Below, in pieces: positions 41,330-43,720 of a DNA stretch of 43,720 nt (position 1 is its first letter; each line of letters begins with the position of its first letter). Below the pieces are notes generated by a model, which was not told where the DNA came from, did no database searches, and worked only from the letters and a program-made list of their open reading frames with translations. The stretch comes from Planctomycetia bacterium (GTDB lineage: Bacteria > Planctomycetota > UBA1135 > GCA-002686595): the NCBI GenBank assembly GCA_005778045.1, contig SXKQ01000144.1:1-43720 (forward strand), written 5' to 3'. The translations under genes and the position numbers were made by a program.

Positions 41330-43048
41330 ATGAATCTGAGCCACATTCGGAGTCTCGTCCTTTGCTCCGCACTCCCCCTCCTCACGCTCGGCTGCGGCGG
41401 CGACGGGGACGACGACGGGGGCGGCAGCAGCGTCACGGTCTCGACCGACCTCCTGATCACCGACGCCACGGTGGACGGACTGCTCTCGTTCACGGTCAAG
41501 GTGCAGTCGATGCGCCTCGTGAACAGCGCGACGGGCGCGCTCACGCCCAACGTCCTCGCGGAAGACCTCTCGATCGAGCTGATCGGCGCCGGGCTGGCCC
41601 CGCGCTGGGTCAGCCGCGCGCGCCTGCCCGTCGGCACCTACAGCGGCGTGCAAGCGACCCTCGAGGACATCCCGACGCCGATCGCGCTGAACCTCGCCGG
41701 CGCCCCGGTCGCCGTGACGCAGGTCGCATCGACCTTCACGACCAACTTCGCCGCGCCCCTGACGGTGGCGGCGGGGAACTTCCCGCGGATCGTGCTCGAC
41801 ATCGACCTCAGCGCCTCGCTGACGGGCGACGTCGCCACGCCGCCGATCGTCTTCAACCCCACCGGAATCGTCACGACGCAGGCCAACGCGACCCTGCCGA
41901 TCGGGATCGACGAGATCGAGGGTGTCGTGCGCTCGGTCAACAGCACCACGGACTTCGTCGTCGACGCCTTCGCCGATGACGACCGCACGGTGGCGCTCGG
42001 CCAGGTCACCATCACGCCTTCGCCGACGGCCCTCTTGCTCGACGACAGCGGCGTCGCCTACGCCAACGTGGGCGCCTTCTTCGCGGCGCTCACGCCCAAC
42101 GTAGCCAACGTCGAAGTGCACGGCAGCCTCGTGAACGGTGGCATCTTTGCCAGTCGCATCGAAGTCGAGGACGCCGGCGCCGGTGTCGCCTACACGGTCA
42201 AGCTCGAGGGCATCGCCCAGAACGTCGACACCACGACGAACACCTTCGACCTGCTCGTGATCGAAGTGGAAAAGGGCGGCAGCATCGCGAACCCGCAGCT
42301 GTTGGTGCTCGGCAACCCGATCGTCTGCGACTACGACGACGCCACGACCCTGTTCCTGCTCGACGAGAACGTCCCGACCACGGAGACGAGCCTCGTGAGC
42401 GGCCAGCGCATCAAGGCCAAGTTCGCCAGCTTCACCGCCGAGCCCTTCCGTGCGGTGGCGGTCGAGGTCGAAGGCCAGCCCGAGTTCGAGGGCGTGATCA
42501 TGAGTGTCGCAGGACTCCCGAACACGATCGTGATGCACCTGCTCCCGGGCAACCTCGCCCTCGGCGGCTCGGTCGCAACGACCACGACGGACGTCACCGT
42601 CGACCTCACCGGCAGTTCGCTGTTCCTCGATACCGAGGGCGACCCGGTTCTGACGCCCTCCCAGCTCAAGACCGGTCTGCGACTGGAAGTTCGTGGCGCG
42701 ATCAGCGGCCCGAACACGGCGCCGACGGTCGTGGCCGATCGCACCAAGATCCACGCCGGACGCGCGCGCGGCTTCGTGACCTCGGTCTCGCCCAACGTGA
42801 ACCAGTTCACGTTCACCATCGCGCAGATCGAGGACTCGTTCGGCACGAGCGTCACGGTCGGCCCGGCGACGGCCACCATCAACGCCAGTTGCTTCTTCAG
42901 CGACGAAGCCGAGAGTGAGCAGGCCTTCTACGACCTGTTCAGCGGCCTCGCCCAAGGCGAGTCGCTCGAAGTCGAGGTCCACGGCCTCGGCCTGTCGAAT
43001 TCCAATGAGATCGAGGCCTACGAGATCGAAGCCGAGATCGACGATTGA
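41330..43048 (+). CDS. DUF4382/DUF5666 lipoprotein
   Basis: A 572-residue lipoprotein. ATG 41330 starts a signal (MNLSHIRSLVLCSALPLLTLGC) whose lipobox LTLGC is followed by an acidic Gly/Asp-rich spacer (GGDGDDDGGG). The first domain (TDLLITDATVDGLLSFTVKVQSMRL) matches DUF4382. It is followed by several DUF5666-type units: IEGVVRSVNSTTDFVVDAF, VEVHGSLVNGGIFASRIEVEDAG, LEGIAQNVDTTTNTFDLL and FVTSVSPNVNQFTFTIAQIED, each a small OB-like beta unit. The function of both families is unknown; they occur in surface lipoproteins. GCC- and GTC-rich codon use resembles that of the Cys-rich protein at 11930. An in-frame start 81 bases upstream would bury the signal and is rejected. Confidence 0.85.
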   Translation: MNLSHIRSLVLCSALPLLTLGCGGDGDDDGGGSSVTVSTDLLITDATVDGLLSFTVKVQSMRLVNSATGALTPNVLAEDLSIELIGAGLAPRWVSRARLPVGTYSGVQATLEDIPTPIALNLAGAPVAVTQVASTFTTNFAAPLTVAAGNFPRIVLDIDLSASLTGDVATPPIVFNPTGIVTTQANATLPIGIDEIEGVVRSVNSTTDFVVDAFADDDRTVALGQVTITPSPTALLLDDSGVAYANVGAFFAALTPNVANVEVHGSLVNGGIFASRIEVEDAGAGVAYTVKLEGIAQNVDTTTNTFDLLVIEVEKGGSIANPQLLVLGNPIVCDYDDATTLFLLDENVPTTETSLVSGQRIKAKFASFTAEPFRAVAVEVEGQPEFEGVIMSVAGLPNTIVMHLLPGNLALGGSVATTTTDVTVDLTGSSLFLDTEGDPVLTPSQLKTGLRLEVRGAISGPNTAPTVVADRTKIHAGRARGFVTSVSPNVNQFTFTIAQIEDSFGTSVTVGPATATINASCFFSDEAESEQAFYDLFSGLAQGESLEVEVHGLGLSNSNEIEAYEIEAEIDD

Positions 43049-43058
43049 TGCCGCACCC

Positions 43059-43075
43059 GGCTCGTACGACGAGCC
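43059..43075 (+). terminator. 7-bp palindromic hairpin after the DUF4382/DUF5666 gene
   Basis: GGCTCGT (43059-43065) pairs with ACGAGCC (43069-43075) around a three-base loop, starting 11 bases after the stop codon. There is no U-tract. The position suits a transcription end. Confidence 0.5.
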
Positions 43076-43192
43076 AACCGCGGTGACCGAGCGGGGGTCG
43101 TTCGCCACGGCGGACGATCCCCGCGACCGCTCCCGGGGCGGAGCCGGAAACGCAGGCTGCCGGATCGAACGCCATCGCTTAGCCTCGGGAAC

Positions 43193-43720
43193 ATGTCCAG
43201 CCCCGCCCTCGCGCTCCTGCTCGCCCTGCAGGGATCGAACCTGCCTCCGCTCGCGCCCGTCATCACGGAGCCGGTCACCAACGGCGCCACGGTGAGCGCT
43301 GCCGACGTGCACATGGAGACGGCACCGTTCTCGGACCCCGACGCAGGCGACATGCACTTTTGCACGGACTGGGAGATCTGGACGGCAGGCCTCGCAGAGC
43401 GCGTCTGGTTCACGAGCTGCATCCAGGGCGTCGAGCGCACGCACACGCACTTCGGTGACGGCAGCTTCGTCGGCTCGCACTCCGGGCGCAGCGAGCTGTT
43501 TCCGTCGACGAACTACGTGCTGCGCGTGCGCCACTCCGACGACAGCGGCGATCCGGCCACGCGCTGGAGCCCGTGGGCGCAGCGCAGCTTCGTCACGGGC
43601 GCGGCCACGGCGACCTTTGCACTCGAGCTCGAGGACCTCGCGCTCACGCCCCCGGCACGCTGGACTGCGGCTGCGTCGCTCGGTCCGATCGTGCTGCCCG
43701 GCGGCTCGACGCCCGCGCAG
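43193..43720 (+). CDS. Exported protein with fibronectin-like N-terminal domain, cut by the right edge
   Basis: The frame opens at ATG 43193 and stays open to the end of the window (176 codons). A very short signal (MSSPALALLLALQ) is followed by PVITEPVTNGATVSAADVHMETAPFSD, a Cys pair in HFCTDWEIWTAG and WFTSCIQGVERTH, and NYVLRVRHSDDSGDPATRWSPWAQRSF, which together look like one fibronectin-III-like beta sandwich. In planctomycetes similar N-termini precede large enzyme domains such as sugar dehydrogenases, but the rest is outside the window, so the product is left open. Confidence 0.7.
   Translation, partial: MSSPALALLLALQGSNLPPLAPVITEPVTNGATVSAADVHMETAPFSDPDAGDMHFCTDWEIWTAGLAERVWFTSCIQGVERTHTHFGDGSFVGSHSGRSELFPSTNYVLRVRHSDDSGDPATRWSPWAQRSFVTGAATATFALELEDLALTPPARWTAAASLGPIVLPGGSTPAQ

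Noticed and set aside
40512..41330. RNase P RNA, tmRNA, SRP RNA or a known riboswitch.
   Set aside because: None of the conserved core sequences of these RNAs could be found on either strand.

Overview
The window reads as a high-GC (about two thirds or more G+C by eye) chromosome segment from a planctomycete (Planctomycetota). The clearest marker is the gene pair at 4531-9062: a cytochrome-c/DUF1549/LamG/DUF1553 protein (PSD1 group) joined by an ATGA overlap to a DUF1501 protein with a twin-arginine signal. That pair is typical of this phylum. Supporting signs are secreted hydrolases with planctomycete-type C-terminal modules, a Cys-rich D-C-N-G-N-G repeat, a DUF5722 glycosidase and several SGNH hydrolases. 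I see no rRNA, tRNA, CRISPR array, intact insertion sequence or phage. The style (isolated genes, many convergent or divergent neighbours, few operons, frequent GTG starts) fits a large marine planctomycete genome; assignment to a particular genus is not possible from sequence alone.

Layout. 1-1050: the end of a minus-strand protein that runs off the left edge, then two tandem 59-residue Flp/type IVb-like pilins, each followed by a strong RNA hairpin. 1052-4517: an AlkB-like dioxygenase overlapping an unknown membrane protein, diverging from a secreted alpha/beta hydrolase. 4531-9062: the PSD1/DUF1501 unit. 9284-10515: two coupled polytopic membrane proteins, the first with conserved-looking intramembrane histidines. 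10476-11687: a CPA-type antiporter. 11930-18019: a Cys-rich exported protein of unknown function, a cyanophycinase-like lipoprotein, an SGNH hydrolase, a GT-C glycosyltransferase and a small aspartyl/asparaginyl hydroxylase-like protein. 18060-23630: two head-to-head M28 metallopeptidase paralogues. 23703-27193: an SGNH lipoprotein, a DUF1684 protein, a glycosyltransferase broken by a stop and a frameshift, and a small membrane protein. 27442-36817: a secreted esterase, an acyltransferase-3/SGNH pair, a prepilin-like protein, a DUF5722 protein, an SRPBCC membrane protein, a gluzincin-type metalloprotease and a carbohydrate-esterase-like hydrolase. 37029-38405: a decaying patch with a dead IS3-family transposase and a second eroded gene. 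38408-40511: a VWA protein and a MerR-type regulator with a promoter that would give an almost leaderless message. 40512-41329: no protein gene, but terminator-like and other RNA structures. 41330-43720: a DUF4382/DUF5666 lipoprotein and the start of another exported protein.

Common theme. Most products are exported (Sec, Tat or lipoprotein signals) and act on polymers, esters or peptides outside the cytoplasm. Several use very short signal peptides with Gln at the expected mature N-terminus. Three secreted enzymes share one C-terminal module ending in N-A-(L/V)-Q-(F/V)-R-x-C-P, and a fourth carries a related-looking module; the shared tail is the best candidate here for an undescribed sorting or surface-retention system.
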